A stretch of 64,000 bases of DNA from RYN-122 sp963761655 (GCA_963761655.1 CAVXHI010000002.1:248001-312000); one strand, 5' to 3'. Numbered from the stretch's first letter, positions 33,724-43,395 are shown. Translations and numbers: made by a program. Notes: generated by a model not told the origin, from the letters alone.

Positions 33724-35826
33724 GTGCCCGAGTCCCGCGTCGTGGACCTCACGTCCAGGTCCTCCGCCGACACCGTCGTCCTGCAGGCCCTCGACACGCT
33801 CGGCGTCGGCCTCCTGGTCTGTGACGCGTCCCTGACCGTCCTGTCCTGCGACGCCGCCGCGGAGCGGATCTTCGGCGCCCGCCCCCCGCACGTCCGCGAC
33901 GACGGCCACCCGGCCCTGTTCGAGATCCTGCGCGAGGACGGCACCCCCTGGCCGCTGCAGGAGCGCCCGCTGCAGGCCGCGGCCCTCACCGGCCAGGTCA
34001 CCCCCCGGGCGGTCCTCGGCCTCAGGACCACGAGCCGGCTGCGCTGGATCCGGGTCTCGGCCCGGCCCCTCGGCGACCTGTCCGGCCCCCCGCCGTACCC
34101 GGCGCTGTGCACCTTCAGCGACGTGACGGCCGACGTCGAGCACCGGCGCCGCCTGCAGGAGTCCGAGCAGCAGTTCCGCCTGCTGGCCGAGCACAGCACC
34201 GACGTCATCGTCCGGCACACGATCGACGGCACCTGCCTGTACGCCTCGCCCGCCGTGCGGGACGTGCTCGGGTTCGCGCCCGAGCGGGTCGTGGGCAAGC
34301 AGATGCTGCGGGCCGTCCACCCCGACGACCGCGCCGCCGCGGTCCAGCTCGTGCGGCGGCTCGTCGAGACCGGCGAGCCGCAGGCGCTGCGGCACCGCGC
34401 GGTCCACCAGGAGGGGCACGTGCTCTGGGTCGAGTCCGTGGGCCGCGCCGTGGCCGGACTGGACGGCGAGCCGGAGATCCAGACGTCCACCCGCGACGTC
34501 ACCGCCCGGGTCGAGGCCGAGCGCCGGCTGGCCCGCCTGGCCCTCGCCGACCCCCTGACCGGCCTGGCGAACCGCGCCTCGCTGCTGCAGCGCCTCGAGG
34601 ACCTGCTCGAGGAGGGTGCACGCGGGGCCGTGCTGTTCCTCGACCTCGACCGGTTCAAGGTCGTCAACGACTCCCTCGGCCACAGCGCCGGCGACGAGCT
34701 GCTGCGCACGGTCGGCCACCGGCTGGACGGGCTCTGCGGCCGGGACGCCCTCGCCGCGCGGCTCGGCGGCGACGAGTTCGTCCTCGTCGTCCCCGACGTC
34801 GGACGGCAGGAGGCGGTCGAGCTGGCCGACGTCGTGCACGAGGTGCTCGCCGCGCCGCTGTCGGTCAGCGGCCACGACCTCGTCGTGACGGCGAGCGTCG
34901 GCGTCGTGCTGGCGCTGCCGGGCCAGGACACCGGCGCCGAGGAGCTGCTGCGGGACGCCGACGTCGCCATGTACCGGGCGAAGTCGCGGGGCCGGGCGAC
35001 GACGGTCCTGTGGGACGTCACGTACGGCACGGCCGCCACCGAGCGGCTCGAGACCGAGCGCGACCTGCGGCGCGGGCTGCAGCGCGGCGAGCTCGTCGTC
35101 CACTACCAGCCCCAGGTCGACCTCGACACCGGCCGGATCGTCGGCGTCGAGGCCCTCGTGCGCTGGGAGCACCCGGTCCGGGGCCTGCTGCAGCCCGGCG
35201 CCTTCCTCGGCGTCGCCGACGACAGCGGCCTCGTCGTCGAGCTCGGCGACCAGGTGCTGGCGGCCGCGGCGAGCCAGGTCGCCCGCTGGCGCCGGCTGCC
35301 CGGGCACGGCGACCTCGCCCTGTCGGTCAACGTCAGCAGCCAGGAGCTCCAGCGCCCGGAGCGGGTCGCCCGCACCGCGGACCTGCTCGCCGCCGCGGGC
35401 CTGCCGCCGAGCGCCGTCACCGTCGAGGTCCTCGAGAGCGTCCTGCTCGACGCCGAGGGCGCCGTCGCGGCGTCGCTCGCGGGCTACGGGCGGCTCGGCG
35501 TGCGGCTGGCGCTGGACGACTTCGGCACCGGCGCCACGTCGCTGCTGCACCTGCGGGCGGTGCCGTTCGACACGGTCAAGGTCGACCAGGCCTTCGTGAG
35601 CGGCCTCGGCAGCAGCCGGCGCGACGAGGCGATCGTCCGGGCGCTGCGCTCGCTCACGGGCGACCTCGGCATGCGGTGCATCGCCGAGGGCGTCGAGCTC
35701 GAGCGCCAGCGCGCGTGGCTGTCCGAGGAGGGGATGTCCCTCGCCCAGGGCTTCCTGCTGGTCCGGCCGCTGCCGGCCGAGGACGTCGAGCGGCTGCTCC
35801 GACCGCTCCCACAGGACGCTGGGTAA
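33724..35826 (+). CDS. PAS-PAS-GGDEF-EAL cyclic-di-GMP enzyme
   Basis: 700 residues from GTG 33724, with GGGGAGGG just upstream; ATG 33655 (723 residues) is an alternative that the promoter position argues against. Two PAS domains (LQALDTLGVGLLVCDASLTV; FRLLAEHSTDVIVRHTIDGT) precede the GGDEF (LGGDEFVLV, no RxxD site) and EAL domains (VEALVRWEH, ALDDFGTG, TVKVDQAF, IAEGVELERQR). Both output domains keep their key residues, so synthesis, hydrolysis or both are possible. No soluble partner is adjacent. Confidence 0.88.
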   Translation: MPESRVVDLTSRSSADTVVLQALDTLGVGLLVCDASLTVLSCDAAAERIFGARPPHVRDDGHPALFEILREDGTPWPLQERPLQAAALTGQVTPRAVLGLRTTSRLRWIRVSARPLGDLSGPPPYPALCTFSDVTADVEHRRRLQESEQQFRLLAEHSTDVIVRHTIDGTCLYASPAVRDVLGFAPERVVGKQMLRAVHPDDRAAAVQLVRRLVETGEPQALRHRAVHQEGHVLWVESVGRAVAGLDGEPEIQTSTRDVTARVEAERRLARLALADPLTGLANRASLLQRLEDLLEEGARGAVLFLDLDRFKVVNDSLGHSAGDELLRTVGHRLDGLCGRDALAARLGGDEFVLVVPDVGRQEAVELADVVHEVLAAPLSVSGHDLVVTASVGVVLALPGQDTGAEELLRDADVAMYRAKSRGRATTVLWDVTYGTAATERLETERDLRRGLQRGELVVHYQPQVDLDTGRIVGVEALVRWEHPVRGLLQPGAFLGVADDSGLVVELGDQVLAAAASQVARWRRLPGHGDLALSVNVSSQELQRPERVARTADLLAAAGLPPSAVTVEVLESVLLDAEGAVAASLAGYGRLGVRLALDDFGTGATSLLHLRAVPFDTVKVDQAFVSGLGSSRRDEAIVRALRSLTGDLGMRCIAEGVELERQRAWLSEEGMSLAQGFLLVRPLPAEDVERLLRPLPQDAG

Positions 35827-35829
35827 CCT
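35824..35829 (+). promoter_or_regulatory. -10-like hexamer of a possible leaderless promoter, dapA
   Basis: TAACCT overlaps the end of the GGDEF-EAL gene and lies 6 bases before ATG 35836. Confidence 0.5.
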
Positions 35830-35835
35830 GCGGGC

Positions 35836-36732
35836 ATGCCCACCCCGTCCCGCCCTGCGCCGTTCGGGCGGGTCCTGACAGCCATGGTCACGCCCTTCAC
35901 GGCCGACGGGGCGCTCGACCTCGACGTCGCGCAGGAGCTGGCGGTCCGGCTCGTCGACGCCGGCAACGACGGTCTCGTCCTGAACGGGACGACGGGGGAG
36001 GCCCCGACCACCCGGGGCACCGAGAAGGCGGCCCTGCTGCGGGCCGTCGTCGAGGCGGTCGGCGACCGCTGCCACGTCGTCGCCGGCGTCGGGAGCAACC
36101 ACACCGAGCACTCCGAGCAGATGGCCCGCGACGCCGTCGAGGCCGGGGCGCACGGCGTCCTGGTGGTGACGCCGTACTACAACAAGCCGCCGCAGGCCGG
36201 CGTCCTCGCGCACTGCCTCGCCGTCGCGGAGGCCGCGGGCGACCTGCCCGTGATGCTCTACGACATCCCCGGCCGCTCCGCCATCGCGATGGAGACCGAG
36301 ACGATCGTCCGTCTGGCGGAGCACCCGCGGATCGTCGCGATGAAGGACGCCAAGCTCGACCTCGAGGCGACCTCGACGGTGCTGTCGCAGACCGACCTCG
36401 CCTGGTACTCCGGTCAGGACGCCTACACGCTGCCGATGCTCGCCCTCGGCGCCGTCGGCGTCGTCGGCACCAGCACCCACCTCACCGCCGCCGGCACCGC
36501 GGAGATGATCGCCGCCTTCGAGGCCGGCGACGTCGTCCGCGCCCGCGACCTGCACTACCGGCTGCTGCCGGCCTACACGGGGATCTTCCGCGCCCAGGGC
36601 GTCGTCCTCGTCAAGGCCGCGCTGCGCCTGACCGGCCTCGACGCCGGGCCCGTGCGCCTGCCGCTGGTGGACGCCACGCCCGAGCAGGTCGAGGTCCTGC
36701 ACGCCGACCTGAGCCTCGCCCAGATCCTCTGA
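35836..36732 (+). CDS. dapA: 4-hydroxy-tetrahydrodipicolinate synthase
   Basis: 298 residues, a TIM-barrel enzyme condensing pyruvate with aspartate semialdehyde in lysine/diaminopimelate synthesis. GTTGEAPT (near 49), the Tyr of TPYYNKPPQ (near 115), YDIPGRS (near 142) and the Schiff-base Lys of IVAMKDAK (near 170) are all present. rnj follows 16 bases later, as in mycobacteria. Confidence 0.96.
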   Translation: MPTPSRPAPFGRVLTAMVTPFTADGALDLDVAQELAVRLVDAGNDGLVLNGTTGEAPTTRGTEKAALLRAVVEAVGDRCHVVAGVGSNHTEHSEQMARDAVEAGAHGVLVVTPYYNKPPQAGVLAHCLAVAEAAGDLPVMLYDIPGRSAIAMETETIVRLAEHPRIVAMKDAKLDLEATSTVLSQTDLAWYSGQDAYTLPMLALGAVGVVGTSTHLTAAGTAEMIAAFEAGDVVRARDLHYRLLPAYTGIFRAQGVVLVKAALRLTGLDAGPVRLPLVDATPEQVEVLHADLSLAQIL

Positions 36733-36748
36733 TGAACGGTCGTCACCT

Positions 36749-38440
36749 GTGAGCCACCCGCACCCCGAGCTCGGTCCGCCCCCGCCCCTGCCGGACGGCG
36801 GCCTCCGGGTCGTCGCCCTGGGCGGTCTGGCCGAGATCGGCCGCAACATGACCGTGTTCGAGCACGCCGGACGGCTGCTGATCGTCGACTGCGGGGTGCT
36901 GTTCCCCGAGGAGGAGCAGCCCGGCATCGACCTCATCCTGCCGGACTTCTCCTACATCCGGGACCGCCTGGACGACGTCGAGGCCATCGTCCTGACGCAC
37001 GGGCACGAGGACCACCTCGGCGCCGTGCCCTACCTGCTGCGCGAGCGCCGGGGCATCCCCGTCGTCGGCGCCCGGTTCACCCTCGCCCTGCTCGAGGCCA
37101 AGCTCAAGGAGCACCGCATCACGCCGGTGCTGCACGAGGTCGCCGAGGAGCAGACCGCGCAGTACGGGCCGTTCTCGCTCGAGTTCTTCGCGGTCAACCA
37201 CTCGATCCCGGACGCCCTCGCCGTCGCCATCAAGACGCAGGCCGGGGTCGTCCTGCACACCGGCGACTTCAAGATGGACCAGCTGCCGCTGGACGGCCGC
37301 CTCACCGACCTCGGCGGCTTCGCCCGCCTGGGCCGCGAGGAGGGCATCGACCTGCTGCTGAGCGACTCCACCAACGCCGAGCAGCCCGGCTTCGTCACCT
37401 CCGAGCGCGAGATCGGCCCGGTCATCGACGACGTCATCCGCACGGCCAAGGGCCGCGTCGTGGTGGCCTCCTTCGCCTCGCACGTCCACCGCGTGCAGAT
37501 GGTCCTCGACGCCGCCCACAACCACGGGCGCCACGTCGCGTTCGTCGGCCGCTCGATGGTCCGCAACATGGGGGTCGCCGCCGAGCTCGGCTACCTCAAG
37601 GTGCACCCGGGCCTGCTCGTCGAGATGCGCGACATCGAGCAGCTGCCCGACGACAAGGTCGTGCTCATGTCGACCGGGTCGCAGGGCGAGCCGATGGCGG
37701 CCCTGTCGCGGATGGCGAACAAGAGCCACCACCAGATCCGGATCAGCGCCCGCGACACCGTCCTCATGGCGTCCTCGCTCATCCCCGGCAACGAGAACGC
37801 TGTCTACCGGGTCATCAACGGGCTGTGCCGCGAGGGCGCCCGCGTCGTGCACAAGGGCAACGCCAAGGTGCACGTCTCCGGCCACGCCTCGGCCGGCGAG
37901 CTGCTGTACCTGCTGAACGCCACCAAGCCCTCGAACCTCATGCCGGTCCACGGCGAGTGGCGCCACCTGCGGGCCCACGCCGAGCTCGGCGTGCTCACCG
38001 GCGTGCCGCGCGAGCGGATCGTGCTGGCCGAGGACGGCGTCGTGGTCGACCTCGTCGACGGCAAGGCCTCGATCGTGGGCGCGGTCGAGTGCGGCTACGT
38101 CTACGTGGACGGCTCCGAGGTCGGGGACGTCACCGAGACGACCCTGAAGGACCGCCGCGTGCTGGGCGACGAGGGCTTCATCAGCCTCACCCTCGCCGTC
38201 GACTCCATGACCGGGCGGGTCGCCGGGTCGCCGCAGATCAGCGCCCGCGGGTTCTCCGACGACCCGAGCTCGTTCAACGCCGTGCTGCCGCTGATCGACG
38301 CCGAGCTGGACAAGCTCGCCGCCGACGGCGTCACCGACGCCCGGCAGCTCGCCCAGGGCGTCCGCCGGGTGCTCGGCAAGTGGGTCTCGGACACCTACCG
38401 ACGCCGCCCGATGATCATCCCGGTGGTCCTGGAGGTCTGA
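36749..38440 (+). CDS. rnj: Ribonuclease J
   Basis: 563 residues. RNase J is a metallo-beta-lactamase/beta-CASP nuclease with 5'-3' exo- and endonuclease activity. The zinc motif is LTHGHEDHLGA near residue 75; VLHTGDFKMD, DSTNAEQPG and the C-terminal HASAGELLYLL follow in family order. GTG 36749 gives a Pro-rich start before LRVVALGGLAEIGRN. It converges on the MscL-like gene with 4 bases between the stops. Confidence 0.95.
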   Translation: MSHPHPELGPPPPLPDGGLRVVALGGLAEIGRNMTVFEHAGRLLIVDCGVLFPEEEQPGIDLILPDFSYIRDRLDDVEAIVLTHGHEDHLGAVPYLLRERRGIPVVGARFTLALLEAKLKEHRITPVLHEVAEEQTAQYGPFSLEFFAVNHSIPDALAVAIKTQAGVVLHTGDFKMDQLPLDGRLTDLGGFARLGREEGIDLLLSDSTNAEQPGFVTSEREIGPVIDDVIRTAKGRVVVASFASHVHRVQMVLDAAHNHGRHVAFVGRSMVRNMGVAAELGYLKVHPGLLVEMRDIEQLPDDKVVLMSTGSQGEPMAALSRMANKSHHQIRISARDTVLMASSLIPGNENAVYRVINGLCREGARVVHKGNAKVHVSGHASAGELLYLLNATKPSNLMPVHGEWRHLRAHAELGVLTGVPRERIVLAEDGVVVDLVDGKASIVGAVECGYVYVDGSEVGDVTETTLKDRRVLGDEGFISLTLAVDSMTGRVAGSPQISARGFSDDPSSFNAVLPLIDAELDKLAADGVTDARQLAQGVRRVLGKWVSDTYRRRPMIIPVVLEV

Positions 38441-38444
38441 CCTC

Positions 38445-40829
38445 CTACTGGAAGAACCGCCAGCGACCCGGCTTGTCCTGCGTGCCGTCGTCGTCCTGGT
38501 CGCTCCCGCCCAGGAGGTCCGAGAGGGCGTCGCGCTCCGGCGCGGCGGCCTCCCGGGCGTCGTCGAGCAGGCCGCCCGGGGCCGCCGCGAGGTCGGCCAG
38601 GGACGTGCCGCCCGGCCGGTCGTCCTGCGCCGGCGCCTCGCTCGCGGGAGGCACGGCCGGCCCGACGGCGAAGCTGGTGGTCGCCGACGGGGCGTCCTGC
38701 CCGTGGTCGCTCGAGATCGGGTCCGCAGCGGTGGGGTCGGGGGAGCCGAGGAGGTCGTCCGACGGCGCTCCGGGGGGTGCCGGGCTCGAGGGCGCGATGT
38801 CTCCGAGCGCGGTGTCTCCGAGCGCGGTGTCTCCGAGCGCGCTGTCCCCGGGGTCTCCGACCGTGGTCTCGCCGGGCGTGGTGTCGCCGTGCGCGCTGCC
38901 CTCCGACGGGTCGTCCCCGGACGGCGTGACGGACGCGACCTCGGCGCTCAGCGGGGGCCGGTCGGCGTGCGGGTCGGCGTCCAGTGCTCCCGTGCTGACC
39001 ACCGCAGGGGCGTCCGTGACGGAGACCGGCAGGGGGGAGCCGCCGGGAGCCGGCTCGTCGGCACCCGTGTCGGGGTCGCTGCCGGTCTGACCACTGGCGC
39101 TCGGGGAGGGAGTCACGACGACTGCCGACGGGGAGTCCTCCACGGGACCGCCGAGAGCAGAGCTGTCCTGGGTGCTGTCGCCGGGGCCCGTGAGAACGCC
39201 CGGGCCGCTCTCCCCGCTCGTCTGTCCGGCCGGGTCGGTCCCGAGCGAGGCGGTGTCGAGGGCGACGGTCGCCTCGGCGGCCTGCTCGACCTCGTGGTCC
39301 TCATCCGTGGACGTGTCGTCCCCCTTGGTGCGAGCGGCCAGGGCCGCAGCGCCCAGGCCGGCCGCGGCCAGACCGGCGCCCGCCAGGGCGGCCGCCGCTC
39401 CTACGCTCCCGGACCCGCTGTCCTCGTCGGACGGCTGCCCGGTCGAGGCCGCCGTCGAGGCCGAGGTCGAGAGCTCGGCCTCGGCGGTGTCGAGCGGAAG
39501 CGCCGTGTCCTCGACGGCTGCCGCGGACGGGGCGACGGGTGCAGGGGCCGGCGGCGTCGGTGCAGAGGGCGGAGCGGACGCGGCCGCGGCCGGGACCGGG
39601 ACCGGGGCCGGCGTCGCCGGGACAGCGGGGGCGACCGCGGCGGGGACGACGGGCGCGGCCGCTGCGGGAGCGACGGGTGCGACCGGGACGGCGAGCGGCG
39701 CGACGTGAGCGCGCGCCAGGTCCCCGAGCTCGGAGGTGCACCAGCCGCACCGGGTGGCGACGGCCGGGATGTCGAAGGCGCAGAACGGGCAGAGCTTCGT
39801 CCCCGCGGTCGAGGAGGGCAGGACGCGGCCGGCGGGGGCGGCTGCCGCCGCGGGGGCGGGCGTCGGCGCCGGACCGGCAGCAGGTCCGGCAGCAGGTCCG
39901 GCAGCAGCGCCGGCAGCAGGTGTCGCAGAGTCGGCCGGGGTGGCGAGGCCCGGGGTGGCGCTCGAGGGGGACGCGGCGGCGGTCGGCGTGAGCGCCTCGA
40001 GGGGGGACGTGAGCGGGTCGAGGCGCGGCGTCGCGGGAACCGGGGCGGTGCCAGCGGAGGTCGGCGCAGCGGCGCCCTCAGCGGTGTCCTCCGTGAGCAG
40101 AGCCGCCCGGCTGTCCGGGTCCGTCGGGTCCGCGACGGCGTCGCCCACGGCGTGAGCGTCCGTCGTTCCAGCAGGGGTGCCCTCGGCCGGAGCGCCACCT
40201 GCGTCCGCCGCCGACAGGCTCCCGCCGGTGGCCGGACCGGTCCCGCCGGCCGCGGTCGTCCCCGTGCCAGGCGCACCGTCTGTTGCGGACCCGGTGGTGG
40301 GAGCGGTCGTGAGCGGAGTCCCGTCCGCGGTCGTCCCGACGGTCAGGAGGCCGTCGCCGCCCCCGGCAGCACCGCCGACCGGACCAGCCGCCTCGTCGCC
40401 CGTCCCGCCCGCGCTACCGGGAGCGCCCGCGGTGCTGGGAGCGCCCTCAGCGCTGGGAGCGCCCTCGGCGCCGGGAAGGCCACCGGGGACCGGGAGCCCG
40501 CTCTCGCGAGCCGTCCCGACCGCGCCCTGGAGGTCTCCGCTGCGTGCCTGGTCCATCGCCTGCGACACCTTGGCCACCTGGACGTCGGCGAGCTTCTGCT
40601 TCAGGGCGAACAGCGGCCTCACGACACCGAACACGGACAGCAGGGCGACCGACAGCAGGACGACGAGCGCCTTGACCAGCCCGCCGTACTCGAGGTCCCC
40701 GTGGAAGAGCGCCTGCGCGGTGTCGCCGGCCGAGGCGAAGACACCGGCGAAGGCCGCGCCGATGGTGACGCCGACGCCCACCTCGGCCACGCTGCTGGTG
40801 GCGAAGAAGGACTTGAGGTCGTCGAGCAC
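38445..40829 (-). CDS. MscL-like channel-family protein with zinc ribbon and very long disordered regions
   Basis: 794 residues. The N-terminus resembles MscL: helix 1 VAEVGVGVTIGAAFAGVFAS (near 14-33) and helix 2 VKALVVLLSVALLSVFGVV, then a helical tail. A Gly/Ala/Thr/Ser/Pro-rich stretch (about 110-340) leads to a four-Cys zinc ribbon (C347, C350, C361, C364; LCPFCAFDIP), known at the end of some MscL proteins. A further ~430 residues of Ala/Pro- then Asp/Ser/Gly-rich sequence follow, ending GRWRFFQ. MscL is usually ~130-160 residues. GTG 40829 has GGGAGG upstream. Mechanosensing is inferred from helix similarity. Confidence 0.7.
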   Translation of the reverse strand: MLDDLKSFFATSSVAEVGVGVTIGAAFAGVFASAGDTAQALFHGDLEYGGLVKALVVLLSVALLSVFGVVRPLFALKQKLADVQVAKVSQAMDQARSGDLQGAVGTARESGLPVPGGLPGAEGAPSAEGAPSTAGAPGSAGGTGDEAAGPVGGAAGGGDGLLTVGTTADGTPLTTAPTTGSATDGAPGTGTTAAGGTGPATGGSLSAADAGGAPAEGTPAGTTDAHAVGDAVADPTDPDSRAALLTEDTAEGAAAPTSAGTAPVPATPRLDPLTSPLEALTPTAAASPSSATPGLATPADSATPAAGAAAGPAAGPAAGPAPTPAPAAAAAPAGRVLPSSTAGTKLCPFCAFDIPAVATRCGWCTSELGDLARAHVAPLAVPVAPVAPAAAAPVVPAAVAPAVPATPAPVPVPAAAASAPPSAPTPPAPAPVAPSAAAVEDTALPLDTAEAELSTSASTAASTGQPSDEDSGSGSVGAAAALAGAGLAAAGLGAAALAARTKGDDTSTDEDHEVEQAAEATVALDTASLGTDPAGQTSGESGPGVLTGPGDSTQDSSALGGPVEDSPSAVVVTPSPSASGQTGSDPDTGADEPAPGGSPLPVSVTDAPAVVSTGALDADPHADRPPLSAEVASVTPSGDDPSEGSAHGDTTPGETTVGDPGDSALGDTALGDTALGDIAPSSPAPPGAPSDDLLGSPDPTAADPISSDHGQDAPSATTSFAVGPAVPPASEAPAQDDRPGGTSLADLAAAPGGLLDDAREAAAPERDALSDLLGGSDQDDDGTQDKPGRWRFFQ
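38799..38843. repeat. 15-bp tandem repeat, three copies, in the MscL-like gene
   Basis: Unit GTCTCCGAGCGCGGT at 38799-38813, 38814-38828 and 38829-38843 (last copy ends GCT). It encodes the five-residue repeats in SALGDTALGDTALGD on the reverse strand and could vary in copy number. Confidence 0.85.
39874..39921. repeat. 12-bp tandem repeat, four copies, in the MscL-like gene
   Basis: Unit CCGGCAGCAGGT from 39874, with the third copy ending in CG. It encodes four-residue Ala/Gly/Pro repeats (AGPA) in the disordered linker before the zinc ribbon. Confidence 0.8.
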
Positions 40830-40971
40830 GGAGCAGCCTCCCGGCGCGGCGCCGCTCGGATGCGGCGCGACGGGCGCATCCTGCCCCCTCGGGCACCTGC
40901 GGCGCAGCCCTCCTCCCGGTCCGGCCTGCGTGTCGGGTGCTGTGACAGGTGAGGCTGGTGGTACCCGGCGG

Positions 40972-40977
40972 TACGGT
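40972..40977 (+). promoter_or_regulatory. -10-like hexamer of a possible leaderless promoter, ftsK
   Basis: TACGGT lies 6 bases before ATG 40984 in the divergent region shared with the MscL-like gene. Confidence 0.5.
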
Positions 40978-40983
40978 CCGGCC

Positions 40984-43395
40984 ATGGCCACGAGCACGCC
41001 CTCCCGCCCCCGCTCGTCGAGCAGCGGGGCGAAGGCGCGCCCGGCGACGAAGACCGCCGGCACCAGGAAGGCGCCGGTCAAGGCGCAGCAGCAGGGCCCG
41101 TCCGCGCCGGCCCGGGCCGGCCACGTCGCGCTCGTCGCGCTCCGGGGTCTCGCGCGCGTGCTCGTCTCGCTCTGGCGCGTGACGGCGTCCGCCCTCGGGA
41201 GCGCCAGCCGCACCGTCGCCGGCGACGCCAGGGAGCTCGACCCCGCCGTCCGCCGTGACGGCGTCGGTCTGCTGCTCGTCGCGGCGGCGCTCGTCTGCGC
41301 GGCGGGCGCGTGGTGGCACGCCGGGGCAGCGGGCGACACCGTCGCGGACCTCCTGCGCGGCGGCTTCGGACGCGGTGCGCTGCTGCTGCCCGTCCTGCTG
41401 GCCGCCGGAGCCTGGCGCGTCCTGCGGCACCCGGTCAGCCGGGGCGGCCGCGGCCGGCTCGTCGTCGGGTGGGCGGCCCTGTCGCTCGGCGTGCTCGGCG
41501 TGCTGCACGTCCTCGGTGGGCGCGACCAGGGCGGGCTCGTCGGCTTCGCCCTCGGCAGCCCGCTGCAGGCCGCGGTGACCGGGTGGGTCGCCGTCCCGCT
41601 GCTGCTCCTGCTCGCCGGGTTCGGCCTGCTGGTCGTGACCGCGACCCCGATCCACCAGGTCCCCGACGCGCTGCACGCCCTGCGCGACCGCGTCCTGCGG
41701 CGGTCCGCCCCGCCGCAGGCCCCGGACCCGCTGCCGCCGATGGAGCCGCTGGTCCGCAACCGGCCCCGACGGCGGGTCGGCCTCGCGCCCCAGGGGGCCC
41801 CCGAGGACATCAACCCGGTGCTGCTCGAGCACGAGCCCGAGACGCCCCACGACCCCGACCCGCCGGTCCACGTCCCGGTGCCGCCCGTGGTGGAGCAGCT
41901 CGAGCTCAGCCCGACCCCGGACCCCACCGGCTACGTGCTGCCGCCCCAGGACCTGCTCGGCACGGGCACCCCGCCGAAGAAGCGCAGCGCGGCCAACGAC
42001 GAGATCATCGCCGCGCTGACCCAGGTGCTGCTCGACTTCCAGGTCGACGCGAGCGTCACCGGCTTCAGCCGCGGGCCGACCGTGACGCGGTACGAGATCG
42101 AGCTCGGGCCGGCCGTGAAGGTCGAGCGGATCAAGACCCTCGCCCGCAACATCGCCTACGCCGTCAAGAGCCCCGACGTCCGGATCATCGACGTCATCCC
42201 GGGCCGCAGCGCCATCGGCATCGAGATCCCGAACACCGACCGCGAGAACGTCAGCCTGGGCGACATCCTGCGCAGCAGCGTCGCCCAGCACGACCCGCAC
42301 CCGATGCTCGTGGCGCTCGGCAAGGACATCGAGGGCGGCTTCGTCTGCGCGAACATCGCCAAGACGCCGCACATCCTCATCGCCGGCGCGACCGGGGCCG
42401 GCAAGTCGGTCTGCATCAACAGCCTCCTCGTCAGCATCCTCACCAGGGCGACGCCCGACCAGGTGCGCATGGTGCTGGTCGACCCGAAGCGGGTCGAGCT
42501 CACGAGCTACGAGGGCATCCCGCACCTCATCACGCCGATCATCACGAACCCGAAGAAGGCCGCCGAGGCGCTGCAGTGGGTCGTGCGCGAGATGGACATG
42601 CGCTACGACGACCTCGCCGCCAGCGGCTTCCGGCACGTCGACGAGTTCAACAAGGCCGTCCGCGAGGGCCGCCTGGTGGCCCCGGAGAACAGCGAGCGGG
42701 TCTACGCCCCTTACCCGTACCTGCTCGTGGTCATCGACGAGCTCGCCGACCTCATGATGGTCGCCCCGCGCGACGTCGAGGACTCGATCGTCCGCATCAC
42801 CCAGCTCGCCCGCGCCGCCGGCATCCACCTGGTCATCGCGACGCAGCGCCCGTCGGTCGACGTCGTCACCGGCCTGATCAAGGCGAACGTGCCGTCCCGG
42901 CTGGCCTTCGCGACCAGCTCCGGGACCGACAGCAAGGTCATCCTCGACCAGCCCGGCGCGGAGAAGCTCATCGGCAAGGGCGACAGCCTGTTCCTGCCGA
43001 TGGGTGCGTCCAAGCCACTGCGCGTGCAGGGCGCCCTCGTCACCGACGAGGAGGTCGCCGCCGTCGTCGAGCACGTCAAGGGGCAGCGGCAGCCCGCGTT
43101 CCGCGAGGACATCACCGCGGTGCCGGCGGCCGAGCGCGAGGTCGACAGCGACATCGGCGACGACCTCGACCTGCTCTGCCAGGCCGTCGAGCTGGTGGTG
43201 AGCACCCAGTTCGGGTCGACGTCGATGCTCCAGCGCAAGCTCCGGGTCGGGTTCGCCAAGGCCGGCCGCCTCATGGACCTCATGGAGAGCCGCGGCGTCG
43301 TCGGGCCGTCCGAGGGGTCCAAGGCCCGGGACGTGCTGGTCCGCCCCGACGAGGTCGACGCCGTCCTCGAGACGATGCGCGGGGGCGCCGACTGA
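40984..43395 (+). CDS. ftsK: DNA translocase FtsK
   Basis: 803 residues. A basic start and four membrane helices (about 80-230) anchor it at the septum; after a Pro-rich linker comes the motor: Walker A ATGAGKSVCIN (near 470), VDPKRVEL, Walker B LLVVIDELADL (near 581), then ATQRPSVDVVTG. The C-terminal winged-helix gamma domain (FGSTSMLQRKLRVGFAKAGR) reads KOPS-type DNA signals. It clears chromosome termini from the closing septum. The end overlaps the next gene as CTGA. Confidence 0.94.
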   Translation: MATSTPSRPRSSSSGAKARPATKTAGTRKAPVKAQQQGPSAPARAGHVALVALRGLARVLVSLWRVTASALGSASRTVAGDARELDPAVRRDGVGLLLVAAALVCAAGAWWHAGAAGDTVADLLRGGFGRGALLLPVLLAAGAWRVLRHPVSRGGRGRLVVGWAALSLGVLGVLHVLGGRDQGGLVGFALGSPLQAAVTGWVAVPLLLLLAGFGLLVVTATPIHQVPDALHALRDRVLRRSAPPQAPDPLPPMEPLVRNRPRRRVGLAPQGAPEDINPVLLEHEPETPHDPDPPVHVPVPPVVEQLELSPTPDPTGYVLPPQDLLGTGTPPKKRSAANDEIIAALTQVLLDFQVDASVTGFSRGPTVTRYEIELGPAVKVERIKTLARNIAYAVKSPDVRIIDVIPGRSAIGIEIPNTDRENVSLGDILRSSVAQHDPHPMLVALGKDIEGGFVCANIAKTPHILIAGATGAGKSVCINSLLVSILTRATPDQVRMVLVDPKRVELTSYEGIPHLITPIITNPKKAAEALQWVVREMDMRYDDLAASGFRHVDEFNKAVREGRLVAPENSERVYAPYPYLLVVIDELADLMMVAPRDVEDSIVRITQLARAAGIHLVIATQRPSVDVVTGLIKANVPSRLAFATSSGTDSKVILDQPGAEKLIGKGDSLFLPMGASKPLRVQGALVTDEEVAAVVEHVKGQRQPAFREDITAVPAAEREVDSDIGDDLDLLCQAVELVVSTQFGSTSMLQRKLRVGFAKAGRLMDLMESRGVVGPSEGSKARDVLVRPDEVDAVLETMRGGAD

